Part shown: positions 1-8,517 of the stretch, piece by piece | Layout of the letters: every line of letters begins with the position of its first letter | Numbering within the stretch: the stretch's first letter is position 1 | Source: RUG100 sp050953405 | GTDB lineage: Bacteria; Bacillota; Clostridia; Peptostreptococcales; Anaerovoracaceae | Assembly: GCA_050953405.1 (NCBI GenBank) | Contig: JBMNMP010000003.1 | Location: 124,001-188,000 of the forward strand | Direction: 5' to 3' | Length of the DNA: 64,000 bases | The notes under the pieces: generated by a model | The model's input: the letters and a program-made list of their open reading frames with translations, nothing else | Databases searched by the model: none | What the model was told of the DNA's origin: nothing | Program-made: the position numbers and the translations under genes

Positions 1-1
1 C

Positions 2-331
2 GTGATCCTCAAGCTGACCGAGGGCCTGGCATGGAACATCCTGGGGCTTCTCAAAAAGAAATTTACCGACGGGACTAAGGCCAAGATGGGTGCCTTGCTG
101 CTCAAGAGCAAGCTCAAGGAGCTGAAATCGGAATTCGATTATTCCGAGTACGGCGGGGCGCCGATCCTGGGTGTCAAAGGTGCTGTTGTGAAGACGCACG
201 GCTCTGCGAATGCCAACGCAGTCAAGAATACGATCCTCAAGTCGATACCTTACGCAGAGGAGAATGTCGTGCAGAAGATCCAGAATTCCGTTCTGGAGAT
301 CGAGGAGATCGTAAATAGTGAACAAGAGTGA
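2..331 (+). CDS. plsX: Phosphate acyltransferase PlsX, C-terminal part
   Basis: PlsX makes acyl-phosphate from acyl-ACP for phospholipid synthesis; PlsY, encoded 6.5 kb downstream in the same operon, uses that product. Only the last 109 residues lie in the window. They contain the conserved PlsX segments KMGALLLKSKLK and DYSEYGGAPILGVKG, followed by a conserved KTHGSANANAVKN stretch. The reading frame is open to the left edge, so the GTG at the edge is not the real start. The gene overlaps rnc by 14 bases, which means no acyl carrier protein gene separates the two, unlike many Bacillota. Identification is by family motif memory and is firm. Confidence 0.9.
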   Translation: MILKLTEGLAWNILGLLKKKFTDGTKAKMGALLLKSKLKELKSEFDYSEYGGAPILGVKGAVVKTHGSANANAVKNTILKSIPYAEENVVQKIQNSVLEIEEIVNSEQE

Positions 332-1013
332 TTTTAAGAACAAGACGGGTTATGAGTTCAGGGACCCGAAGCTGCTGCAGCAGGCGGTGACTCATAGTTC
401 ATACACCCGTGATAAGAATCTGCCGCGGACAGAGTGCAACGAGAGGCTGGAGTTCCTCGGGGATGCTTTTTTCGATGCCATCATCGGCGAAGAACTGTAC
501 GACCGCTTTCCGGAGAAGAATGAGGGGAGCTTGACGCAGTACAGAGCGCAGATAGTTTGTGAAAATTCGCTGGCGGAGACCGGCCGCAGGCTGGGAGTAG
601 GAGATATGCTCCGGCTGGGCAAGGGCGAAGAGCAGACGGGCGGTCGCCATCGCGAATCGATAATAGCCGATGCCACGGAAGCCATCATCGGAGCCGTATA
701 CAAGGATTCCGGATATGAAAAGACACGGGATTTCGTGCTCCGCATGTTCGCCTGGAGGGTGGAGGATGCCGTCAACGGGAAATGCCGCAGCGACTACAAG
801 AGCGCGTTCCAGGAGCGCGTCCAGAGTCAGGGGCAGGCGGAGATCACTTATGAGATGCTGAAAGAAGAGGGGCCGGATCATGCGAAGACTTTCTATGTTG
901 AAGTCAGAGTGGACGGCACGCCGTGCGGCAGGGGCCGGGGACACAGCAAGAAGGAAGCTGAGCAGCACGCCGCCCGGGAAGCTATATTAAAGGGAGACAA
1001 GGATGTACTTTAA
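318..1013 (+). CDS. rnc: Ribonuclease III
   Basis: Double-strand-specific endoribonuclease that processes rRNA precursors and structured mRNAs. The 231-residue product has the usual length. The RNase III signature reads NERLEFLGDAFFDAIIGEELY (about residues 42-62), with the second acidic patch DATEAIIGAVY near 117-127, so the metal-binding Glu and Asp residues are present. A C-terminal double-stranded-RNA-binding domain ends with GRGRGHSKKEAEQHAA. The start is GTG at 318, inside the end of plsX, since the sequence NKSDFKNKTGYEF follows with family-like spacing. The stop overlaps the smc start by 11 bases, indicating translational coupling. Confidence 0.96.
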   Translation: MNKSDFKNKTGYEFRDPKLLQQAVTHSSYTRDKNLPRTECNERLEFLGDAFFDAIIGEELYDRFPEKNEGSLTQYRAQIVCENSLAETGRRLGVGDMLRLGKGEEQTGGRHRESIIADATEAIIGAVYKDSGYEKTRDFVLRMFAWRVEDAVNGKCRSDYKSAFQERVQSQGQAEITYEMLKEEGPDHAKTFYVEVRVDGTPCGRGRGHSKKEAEQHAAREAILKGDKDVL

Positions 1014-4000
1014 AAGGCTGGAGATCCATGGATTCAAATCTTTTGCCGAGCCGGTGACTATAGAGTTCGACAGGGGCATCACCTGCGTGGTCGGGCCCAA
1101 CGGCAGCGGCAAGAGCAACATTTGTGATGCCATCCGCTGGGTCCTCGGAGCGCAGAGCGCCAAGGCGCTGCGCGGCGACAAGATGGAAGATGTCATCTTT
1201 GCCGGCAGTTCCAGCAGGAAGTCGCGGGGGATGGCGGAAGTCACCCTGGTGATCGATAATTCCGACGGAGCTCTCGATATTGATTACAACGAGGTGGCCA
1301 TCACCCGGCGCATGTACCGCTCGGGTGAGAGCGAATACCTCATCAACAATAACCCCTGCCGCATGAAGGATATCCGCGAGCTGACCATGGATACCGGGAT
1401 CGGCGTTGAAGGATACTCCATCATCGGCCAGGGAAAGATCAGCGATATCATCAGCAACAACACCGAGAGCATCCGGGAGATCCTGGAGGAAACGGCCGGG
1501 ATCGTGATGTACCGCAGCAAAAAAGCTGAAGCCGAGCGAAAGCTGGCTTCGGCTTCTTCGAATATGGAGAGAGTCGGTGACATCATCGGCGAGATCGAGG
1601 GGCGCATCGGCGGTCTCCGGAGCGACAGTGAAAAGGCCGCGGAATTCCTGAAACTGCGCGAGAGACACAGAAAGCTGGAGATAAACATCACCCTGAAGAA
1701 CATCGACAACATCAGGGAAAAGGACAAGATGATCAGCGAAGACCTGACAGAGCTGTCGCGCCTGATAGAGGAGACGGGACGGAACAAGCGGGAAACGAGC
1801 GGGAAGATCTCCGCCTGTGCTGCCAGAAGGGACGAACTGGATCAGAGGATCGAGGAAGCCAGAGCCCGCCAGGTGAAGATCATGGGCGAGGTCAACGCCC
1901 TCGTGAGCCGCGGCAGGGTGGAGAGCGAGAGGCTGGCCGCCATCGAAAGGAGCAGCGCCCTGCTGGAGGAAGAGATCAGCCAGCTGGAAGAAAAAATCGC
2001 GCGTGAGGAGAATAATTCCCGCGAGCTGTTCCAGCGCAAACGCCAGTGGGACGAAAAGCTGGCCGTGCTCTCACGGGAGCTGCAGCAAAAGCTCAGCTCG
2101 CATGAGGCCGAGAGACAGGCTCAGGCCAGGGCCGGGCGGGAGCTCGATGAGAAGAAAAACGACCTCTTTGAGCTGCAGCAGAAAATCAGCAGCAAGAACA
2201 TGGAGATCGCCAGCATAGAAAATCTGGAGGAGACGCTCAACAACCGGCGCGAGGCCGTGCTCTCGGAACGCCATTCGGGCGAAGACAACAGCAGCGATTC
2301 GCAGGAGATGCTGGAGGCTGCGGTGGCTGCCAGAAAAGAGCTGCAGCAGCGTGAAGACGAGCTCAAGCAGGAACGCGAAATGTGCCGCTCCCGCCGCGAT
2401 GAAAGCGCTTACAGCGAAAGGGAACTGGCGCGCAGGCTGGAGGGCCTGAAGATAGAAGCGGGCAAGATCTCTTCCAGGAAGAAGACCATGGAGGAGATGG
2501 AGTCCAATTATGAGGGATACAACTATGCAGTGCGCTTCATCATGAAGCAGAGGCTGGAGGGAGTAGACGGTGTAGTTGCCGATCTGCTCACGGTCCCCGA
2601 GGGCATGGAGATCGCCATGGAGACTGCGCTGGGCGCCAAGATGCAGAACATCGTCTGTGAATCTGACGATGTCGCCAAGCGGGGCGTGACCCTTCTGAAA
2701 GAAAGCCGGGCGGGACGCCTGACTTTCCTGCCGGTGGGCTCGGTGCGGCCTGCAGAGATCAGGAAGTCGCCTGATGTGGATCAGGCGCCGGGATTCTGCG
2801 GTTATGGTGCAGAATGTGTCCGCTTTGACGAAAAGTACCGCAGCATCGCTGAATACCTGCTCGGGGGGACACTGGTCGTCGACAACATGGACAACGCTGT
2901 CGCGCTCTCCAAGAGAGCCGGCAGGAGATACAAGATCGTTACCCTGGAAGGCGAGATAATAAATTCGCGCGGTGCGATCACAGGAGGTCAGTTCAGGAAC
3001 AAGTCCGCCAACATACTGGAGAGGAAGGCGGAGATCGGGCACCTGGGAGAACGGCTCCGGAAAATGTATGCAGATGTGGATAAGATCACGGCGCAGCTGA
3101 CAGAGCTGCGGCAGCAGGAGCAGGAACTCGCGGCCGAGTCCAGCCGCCTCGACGGGGAAATAAGCGGGCTCGAGAGGGATTCCTTTGCCAAAGACAATGA
3201 GATCACGATCCTGAAGACGGCGCTCACTGACTTTGAGAGCAGCCGTGAGAAGTGGGAGAAGGAACTCTCCAACATCGACTACGAGCAGAAGAATTCGGAC
3301 ACCGCTATCGCGAGGCTGCGCGGAGAAGTAGCCGATCTGCAGCAGCGCTCGGATGAGCTGAAGCGGGAACTTGAAGAGGGCAGTGAAGCTTATGAGAGCG
3401 AACGCAGCCGGCTGGAGTCCGTCAATGCGGAGATCACCGAGGCCAGGATAGAGGTCAGCGGCTGCGAGAACGAGAAGGCCAAGGCCGATGCTCTGGTGGA
3501 GCGCGTGAACGAATCCATCAGAAGCTTTACGGAGGAAAAGGAGCGCAAGCAGAAGACTCTGACGGAGCAGAAGGCAGAAAAGTCCAGGCTGGAGGAGAAC
3601 CGCGATTCCGGCAGCAGCGAGATCAGCGCCATGAGCAGCGAAAAAACCGCTGTCGACGAAGAGCTTTCAAAGCTGACCGCCGAGCGCAACAGCACGGCCG
3701 CCGCTTACGAGGAGGCCCAGAAGGAACGCGATGCCATCGAACGCAGATCGCTGGGACTCTCCAACCAGAAGAACGAGCTGGATATACAGCGCGCCCGTCA
3801 CGAGACGCAGCTGGAGAATGCACGCGGCAAGCTCCGGGACGAATTCGAGATATCGTACATGCAGGCCATGGACTACCGCGATGAGGATTTCGTGGTCTCC
3901 GCAGCCATAAAGGAAAACCGCGAGATCAAGAAACGCCTGCGGGAGCTGGGCGAAGTGAATATCGGAGCCATCGAAGAGTACAAGACGGTGAGCGAAAGAT

Positions 4001-4554
4001 ATGGATTCCTCACCGCGCAGCGCGACGATATCGAAAAATCGATGGACGAGCTGAACGGCATCATTTCCGATATGGACAGGATCATCCGGCGCAAGTTCAA
4101 GGACAGCTTTGATCAGGTGGTCACCAACTTTGAAGAAGTCTTCCGCGAGCTCTACGGGGGCGGTCATGCCAGGATAACGCTGGGCGATCCCGGCGATCCA
4201 TTCGGCTCTGATATCGAGATCACAGCGCAGCCGCCGGGCAAGCAGCTGAAGAACATCAATCTGCTGTCGGGTGGAGAAAAAACGATGACGGCGATAGCGC
4301 TGATGTTCGCGGTCCTGAAGACAAAACCGACGCCGTGCTGTATACTGGATGAAGTAGAAGCAGCGCTGGATGACAGCAATCTGGATATTTTCGGCAACTA
4401 CGTGCGCAAATTCCAGGGCGTGCAGTTCACGCTGATAACTCATCAGAAGACGACTATGGAGCACGCCGATGTCATGTACGGCATCACTATGCCGGAGAGC
4501 GGCGTTTCCAAGGTATATTCCCTGCGCATGGACAGCGATCCGGAGCAGGCTTAG
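1003..4554 (+). CDS. smc: Chromosome partition protein SMC
   Basis: SMC forms ring-shaped dimers with ScpA/ScpB that organise and segregate the chromosome. At 1183 residues it has the normal length. The N-terminal head carries the Walker A sequence GPNGSGKSN at residues 31-39. Long Glu/Arg/Lys-rich coiled coils run from about 165 to 500 and 660 to 1010, separated by a hinge at about 505-650. The C-terminal head has the ABC signature LSGGEKTMTAIAL near residue 1087 and Walker B ILDEVEAALDD near 1110. All catalytic elements are intact. It sits between rnc and ftsY, the classic Bacillota order, and its ATG overlaps the rnc stop. Confidence 0.97.
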   Translation: MYFKRLEIHGFKSFAEPVTIEFDRGITCVVGPNGSGKSNICDAIRWVLGAQSAKALRGDKMEDVIFAGSSSRKSRGMAEVTLVIDNSDGALDIDYNEVAITRRMYRSGESEYLINNNPCRMKDIRELTMDTGIGVEGYSIIGQGKISDIISNNTESIREILEETAGIVMYRSKKAEAERKLASASSNMERVGDIIGEIEGRIGGLRSDSEKAAEFLKLRERHRKLEINITLKNIDNIREKDKMISEDLTELSRLIEETGRNKRETSGKISACAARRDELDQRIEEARARQVKIMGEVNALVSRGRVESERLAAIERSSALLEEEISQLEEKIAREENNSRELFQRKRQWDEKLAVLSRELQQKLSSHEAERQAQARAGRELDEKKNDLFELQQKISSKNMEIASIENLEETLNNRREAVLSERHSGEDNSSDSQEMLEAAVAARKELQQREDELKQEREMCRSRRDESAYSERELARRLEGLKIEAGKISSRKKTMEEMESNYEGYNYAVRFIMKQRLEGVDGVVADLLTVPEGMEIAMETALGAKMQNIVCESDDVAKRGVTLLKESRAGRLTFLPVGSVRPAEIRKSPDVDQAPGFCGYGAECVRFDEKYRSIAEYLLGGTLVVDNMDNAVALSKRAGRRYKIVTLEGEIINSRGAITGGQFRNKSANILERKAEIGHLGERLRKMYADVDKITAQLTELRQQEQELAAESSRLDGEISGLERDSFAKDNEITILKTALTDFESSREKWEKELSNIDYEQKNSDTAIARLRGEVADLQQRSDELKRELEEGSEAYESERSRLESVNAEITEARIEVSGCENEKAKADALVERVNESIRSFTEEKERKQKTLTEQKAEKSRLEENRDSGSSEISAMSSEKTAVDEELSKLTAERNSTAAAYEEAQKERDAIERRSLGLSNQKNELDIQRARHETQLENARGKLRDEFEISYMQAMDYRDEDFVVSAAIKENREIKKRLRELGEVNIGAIEEYKTVSERYGFLTAQRDDIEKSMDELNGIISDMDRIIRRKFKDSFDQVVTNFEEVFRELYGGGHARITLGDPGDPFGSDIEITAQPPGKQLKNINLLSGGEKTMTAIALMFAVLKTKPTPCCILDEVEAALDDSNLDIFGNYVRKFQGVQFTLITHQKTTMEHADVMYGITMPESGVSKVYSLRMDSDPEQA

Positions 4555-4574
4555 TGTAATGGAGGTGTGTGCAG

Positions 4575-5477
4575 ATGCAGATGCACTCAGAAAAGAAAAA
4601 ATCCTTTTTCGGCAGGCTTACAGAGCGGCTGAACGAGGTGTTCACAGGCAAATCGGAAATAGACGATGAACTGATGGACAGCCTGGAGGAAATACTGATA
4701 ACTTCAGATATGGGCATGGAGACCACCATGCACATCATGGACAGGCTGGAAGCTACAGTTCATGACGAACATATAAAAGAGGCGGCCACATTAAAGGTGA
4801 TCCTGAAGAAGGTACTCATCAATATGGTCGACAAGGGCGAAGCCCTGAAACTATCGCAGAAGTCACCGCTGGTGATACTGATGATAGGTATCAACGGAGG
4901 CGGCAAGACGACTACCATAGGGAAGATAGCTTATCGCTGCCAGCAGGAGGGAAAGAGCGTCCTCCTGGCGGCGGCGGATACCTTCAGAGCGGCGGCCGGA
5001 GAGCAGCTGGAGATCTGGGGCGAGAGGATAGGCGTTCCTGTGATAAAACATCAGGAGGGAGCTGATCCTTCGGCGGTCCTCTTCGATGCCTGCCAGTCGG
5101 CAAAGGCCAGAGGGACCGATGTGCTCATCTGCGATACGGCCGGCAGACTGCAAAACAAGAAGAACCTGATGACAGAGCTGGAGAAGATGAACAAGGTCAT
5201 CGACCGTGAGTTCCCGGAAGCCGACAGGGAGACCCTGCTGGTGCTGGACGCGACCACGGGCAAGAATGCCGTGTCTCAGGTCAGGGAGTTCGGTGAAGTT
5301 GCTGACCTGACCGGAGTGATACTGACAAAACTGGACGGTACGGCCAAGGGCGGTATCGCGGTAACTATAGCAGAGGAATTCGATATGCCGATAAAGTTTG
5401 TCGGTGTGGGGGAAAAGCTCGAGGATCTGGAAGCTTTCGACCCTGCAGAATTCATAGGAGGAATTTTCGATGACTAA
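4575..5477 (+). CDS. ftsY: Signal recognition particle receptor FtsY
   Basis: FtsY docks SRP-ribosome complexes at the membrane for co-translational insertion. The NG domain is complete: a helical N domain at the start, G1 GINGGGKTTTIGKIA near residue 104, DTFRAAAGEQLEIW, G3 DTAGRLQNKKNLM, G4 TKLDGTAKGG and the terminal FDPAEFIGGIF. G1 has Gly where many FtsY proteins have Val (GVNGVGKT), a minor change. There is no long acidic A domain. Three in-frame starts lie close together (GTG 4569, ATG 4575, ATG 4581); ATG 4575 is chosen because GGAGGT at 4561-4566 is 8 bases upstream. The gene overlaps der by 8 bases. Confidence 0.95.
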   Translation: MQMHSEKKKSFFGRLTERLNEVFTGKSEIDDELMDSLEEILITSDMGMETTMHIMDRLEATVHDEHIKEAATLKVILKKVLINMVDKGEALKLSQKSPLVILMIGINGGGKTTTIGKIAYRCQQEGKSVLLAAADTFRAAAGEQLEIWGERIGVPVIKHQEGADPSAVLFDACQSAKARGTDVLICDTAGRLQNKKNLMTELEKMNKVIDREFPEADRETLLVLDATTGKNAVSQVREFGEVADLTGVILTKLDGTAKGGIAVTIAEEFDMPIKFVGVGEKLEDLEAFDPAEFIGGIFDD

Positions 5478-6795
5478 ACCGGTTGTAGCTGTGGTCGGGA
5501 GACCGAATGTGGGAAAATCGACCTTTTTCAACCGCATAGTGGGCAGAAGGGTCGCCATAGTGGAGGACACCCCCGGGGTCACCAGGGACAGGATCTATGC
5601 CGATGCCGATTGGAACGGCATAGATTTTGCTGTCATCGACACCGGCGGCATCGAGCCTTCGAACGCAGAGCCGATCCCGGCGCAGATGCGTGCCCAGGCG
5701 GAAGTCGCCATGGAAACTGCGGATGTCGTGCTCTTCATTGTCGACGGCAGAGAAGGGCTGACGACGGCCGACCACGAAGTGGCCGATATGCTGCGCAGAA
5801 AATCCGATAATGTGCTCTTAGTTGTCAACAAGGTGGATACCACGAGGCTGCCGGACGATTTTTATGATTTTTACGAGCTGGGGCTGGGAGAGCCGCTGGC
5901 CATATCGGCGGCCAACATGCTGGGCCTCGGCGATGTGCTGGACCGCGTGGTGGAGCTGTTCCCGGAGGGCGCCGGTGAAGAGGAAGATGACCGCATCAAC
6001 ATCGCGGTCATCGGCAAGCCGAATACCGGAAAATCTTCGCTCGTTAATGAAATACTCGGAGAAAACCGCGTGATAGTTTCCGATATTGCGGGCACGACAC
6101 GCGATTCCATAGATACTCCATTTACCAAGGACGGCGTCAAGTACACGCTGGTGGATACGGCTGGCATCCGGCGCCGCAGCAAAGTATATGAGGACGTGGA
6201 GAAATACAGCATCGTGCGTGCGATCGCGGCCATCGAGCGCTGCGACGTGTGCCTGCTGATGATCGACGCTGCCAGCGGCATCACCGAGCAGGACAAGAAA
6301 ATAGCAGGAGTGGCTCACGAAGCCGGAAAGAGCATCGTGATCTGTGTCAACAAGTGGGATCTCATAGAAAAGGACACGGGCACCATGAAAAAATTCCGCG
6401 GGGACATCGCGCGGGAACTGACATTCATGTCGTACGCTCCGGCAATATTCATATCGGTGCTCCGGCACCAGCGTATAGATCAGGTGCTCGAAGTTTCGCG
6501 CGCGGTAGCCGAGAACAGGGCTATGAGGGTGCCGACCGGCAGACTCAACAGCCTGATTTCGGATGCGGTGATGATGAAACAGCCGCCTGCCGACAAGGGC
6601 AGGAGACTGAAGATATACTATGTGGCGCAGATCGGCGTCAAGCCGCCGCTGTTCTCCTTCCAGGTGAACGACAGAAAGCTGATGCACTTTTCATATTCGC
6701 GCTATCTGGAGAACAAGATCCGCGAGGCGTTCGGCTTTGAGGGAACTTCGGTGAAGTTTGTATTCAGAGAAAAAGGAGAGAGACAGAATGTATAG
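5470..6795 (+). CDS. der: Ribosome biogenesis GTPase Der (EngA)
   Basis: Tandem-GTPase factor for 50S ribosomal subunit maturation. The first G domain shows GRPNVGKSTFFNR, DTPGVTRDR, DTGGIEP and NKVD. The second shows GKPNTGKSSLVNE, DTAGIRRRSKV and NKWDL. A KH-like domain follows and ends with GTSVKFVFREKGE, the usual C-terminus. Length (441) is normal. One oddity is that the G5 motif of the second G domain, normally close to SALTGQR, reads SVLRHQR at about residues 332-338, so the base-contacting Ser-Ala pair has become Ser-Val. The ATG overlaps the ftsY stop and the gene's end overlaps plsY. Confidence 0.96.
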   Translation: MTKPVVAVVGRPNVGKSTFFNRIVGRRVAIVEDTPGVTRDRIYADADWNGIDFAVIDTGGIEPSNAEPIPAQMRAQAEVAMETADVVLFIVDGREGLTTADHEVADMLRRKSDNVLLVVNKVDTTRLPDDFYDFYELGLGEPLAISAANMLGLGDVLDRVVELFPEGAGEEEDDRINIAVIGKPNTGKSSLVNEILGENRVIVSDIAGTTRDSIDTPFTKDGVKYTLVDTAGIRRRSKVYEDVEKYSIVRAIAAIERCDVCLLMIDAASGITEQDKKIAGVAHEAGKSIVICVNKWDLIEKDTGTMKKFRGDIARELTFMSYAPAIFISVLRHQRIDQVLEVSRAVAENRAMRVPTGRLNSLISDAVMMKQPPADKGRRLKIYYVAQIGVKPPLFSFQVNDRKLMHFSYSRYLENKIREAFGFEGTSVKFVFREKGERQNV

Positions 6796-7510
6796 CTTTC
6801 TCGTTGTATTCATAAACTATTTAGCCAATGGCGGCATGCCTGCCGGCATGGTGGCGGATACCGGAGAGGGAACGCTGCTGACGGGACTGCAGTTCGCTGC
6901 GGACGGGAGCATGAGGGGCTTTTTTGCACTCGGCTTCGTCATGATCGCCATAGCTTATCTTGTTGGCAATATATCCCCGTCCACGATTATAGCCCGGGCC
7001 AAGGGGATCGATATCAAGAAAGCGGGCAGCGGCAATGCGGGGACAACAAACGCCACGCGCGTGCTCGGCAAAAAAGCCGGTGCGGTGACCCTGCTGGTCG
7101 ACGTGGCCAAGGGCGCGCTGATCGTGCTCGCAGGAAGGCTGCTGGGCGGTGATTTCCTGGCGGGTGCCATGGTAGTGCCCGTGCTGCTGGGTCACATCTG
7201 GCCGGTGTTCTTCAAGTTCCAGGGCGGAAAAGGTGTGGCTACGGCTTTTGGTGCACTGGTCATGCTGTGCCCCTGGATAGGACTGGGAGACCTGATACTG
7301 GTGATCCTGGGAGTCCTCATCGGGAGACGTATGTCAGTCGGTTCGGTAGTCGGCTGTGTCGCCAATCCGATCCTGACGTGGATATTTCTGCCCGGCTTTT
7401 TTGTAGACGGGCTTTTCATGGCTCTGATCGTGCTGTTCAAGCACAGGAGCAATATACTGAGACTGGCCAGGGGCCAGGAGCCGAAGATCAGTCTCGGAAA
7501 GAGCAAGTAA
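6788..7510 (+). CDS. plsY: Glycerol-3-phosphate acyltransferase PlsY
   Basis: Membrane enzyme that transfers the acyl group from acyl-phosphate (the PlsX product) to glycerol-3-phosphate. Signature motifs are GSGNAGTTNATRVLGKKAG, GHIWPVFFKFQGGKGVATAFG (with the central GGKGVAT) and HRSNILRLARGQE, with several hydrophobic segments between. The start ATG 6788 follows a GGAGAG site and overlaps the der stop. A longer in-frame ORF from 6758 lacks support. The product (240 residues) is longer than most because of about 40 extra N-terminal residues before the first conserved membrane helix. It sits with plsX and gpsA, covering the first steps of phospholipid synthesis in one operon. Confidence 0.93.
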   Translation: MYSFLVVFINYLANGGMPAGMVADTGEGTLLTGLQFAADGSMRGFFALGFVMIAIAYLVGNISPSTIIARAKGIDIKKAGSGNAGTTNATRVLGKKAGAVTLLVDVAKGALIVLAGRLLGGDFLAGAMVVPVLLGHIWPVFFKFQGGKGVATAFGALVMLCPWIGLGDLILVILGVLIGRRMSVGSVVGCVANPILTWIFLPGFFVDGLFMALIVLFKHRSNILRLARGQEPKISLGKSK

Positions 7511-7521
7511 AGGAGTTAATC

Positions 7522-8517
7522 ATGAGAAAAATCGGAGTAATCGGAGCAGGCAGCTGGGGTACGGCACTGTCGATAACCCTTGCGAACAAAGGCCATGATG
7601 TAAAGATCTGGGACCTTGATGAACAGCATCTCAGTGAGCTGAAGAACAACAGGGAGAATGTGCGCTATCTGCCGGGCATCAAGTTCCCCGAAAAGCTGAA
7701 TACGGCACCCGGCGTCGCCGAAGCTCTGGACGGAGCCGACATCGCGCTGTTCTCTGCGCCGGCACAGCATTTCCGCAGCGCGTTCAAGGGGGCGCTCCCT
7801 TATATCACGCCGCAGATGACTATTGTAAATGTGGCCAAGGGCATCGAACAGAAATCTCTGAAGAGGATGTCCGAGATAGCTTATGAGATAAAGCCGGATG
7901 CCAAATATGTGGTTCTTTCCGGACCTTCGCACGCTGAGGAAGTGGGAAAGCTGCTGCCGACCACGGTAGCTGTAGGCAGCAGGGACCGCGCCCTGGCGGA
8001 ATACATTCAGGACGTTTTCATCACGGACCGCTTCAGGGTCTACACCTGCGATGACATCATCGGGATGGAACTGGGCGGATCGCTGAAGAACATTATAGCT
8101 CTCGGCGCAGGTATATCGGACGGCATGGGTTTTGGTGACAATGCCAAGGCGGCACTGATGACCAGAGGCCTCGCTGAGATCTCGCGTCTGGGGATCGCTC
8201 TGGGCGCTGATCCGGCCACCTTTGCAGGACTGACCGGTGTCGGCGATCTGATAGTTACCTGCACCAGTATGCACTCCCGCAACAGACGCTGCGGCATCAT
8301 GATCGGTGAGGGAATGGCGCCTGAGGAAGCCACTGAGAAAGTGGGCATGGTAGTCGAAGGAATCTTCACGACGGAGGCCGCTTATGAACTGGCCCGCAAG
8401 GTGGGCGTCGAGATGCCGATCACCGAGGAAATATACAAGGTGATCCAGGGAGAAGAGGACGCCAGAGATGCGGTGACCAGCCTCATGGGGAGAGATCGCA
8501 GACATGAACGGGACTGA
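7522..8517 (+). CDS. gpsA: Glycerol-3-phosphate dehydrogenase [NAD(P)+]
   Basis: Reduces dihydroxyacetone phosphate to sn-glycerol-3-phosphate, the PlsY substrate. The N-terminal Rossmann motif is IGVIGAGSWGTALS. Other family segments are LFSAPAQHFRSAF, VVLSGPSHAEEV and MELGGSLKNIIALGAGI containing the active-site Lys, then LTGVGDLIVTCTSMHSRNR. The ATG at 7522 follows AAGGAG by a few bases and places the dinucleotide fold at the very start of the protein; the reading frame open back to 7267 lies inside plsY and is not used. Length is 331 residues, typical. It overlaps miaB by 14 bases. Confidence 0.96.
   Translation: MRKIGVIGAGSWGTALSITLANKGHDVKIWDLDEQHLSELKNNRENVRYLPGIKFPEKLNTAPGVAEALDGADIALFSAPAQHFRSAFKGALPYITPQMTIVNVAKGIEQKSLKRMSEIAYEIKPDAKYVVLSGPSHAEEVGKLLPTTVAVGSRDRALAEYIQDVFITDRFRVYTCDDIIGMELGGSLKNIIALGAGISDGMGFGDNAKAALMTRGLAEISRLGIALGADPATFAGLTGVGDLIVTCTSMHSRNRRCGIMIGEGMAPEEATEKVGMVVEGIFTTEAAYELARKVGVEMPITEEIYKVIQGEEDARDAVTSLMGRDRRHERD

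Noticed and set aside
7267..7521. N-terminally extended GpsA
   Set aside because: The extension is plsY in another frame; the dinucleotide fold begins at ATG 7522 with its own ribosome site.
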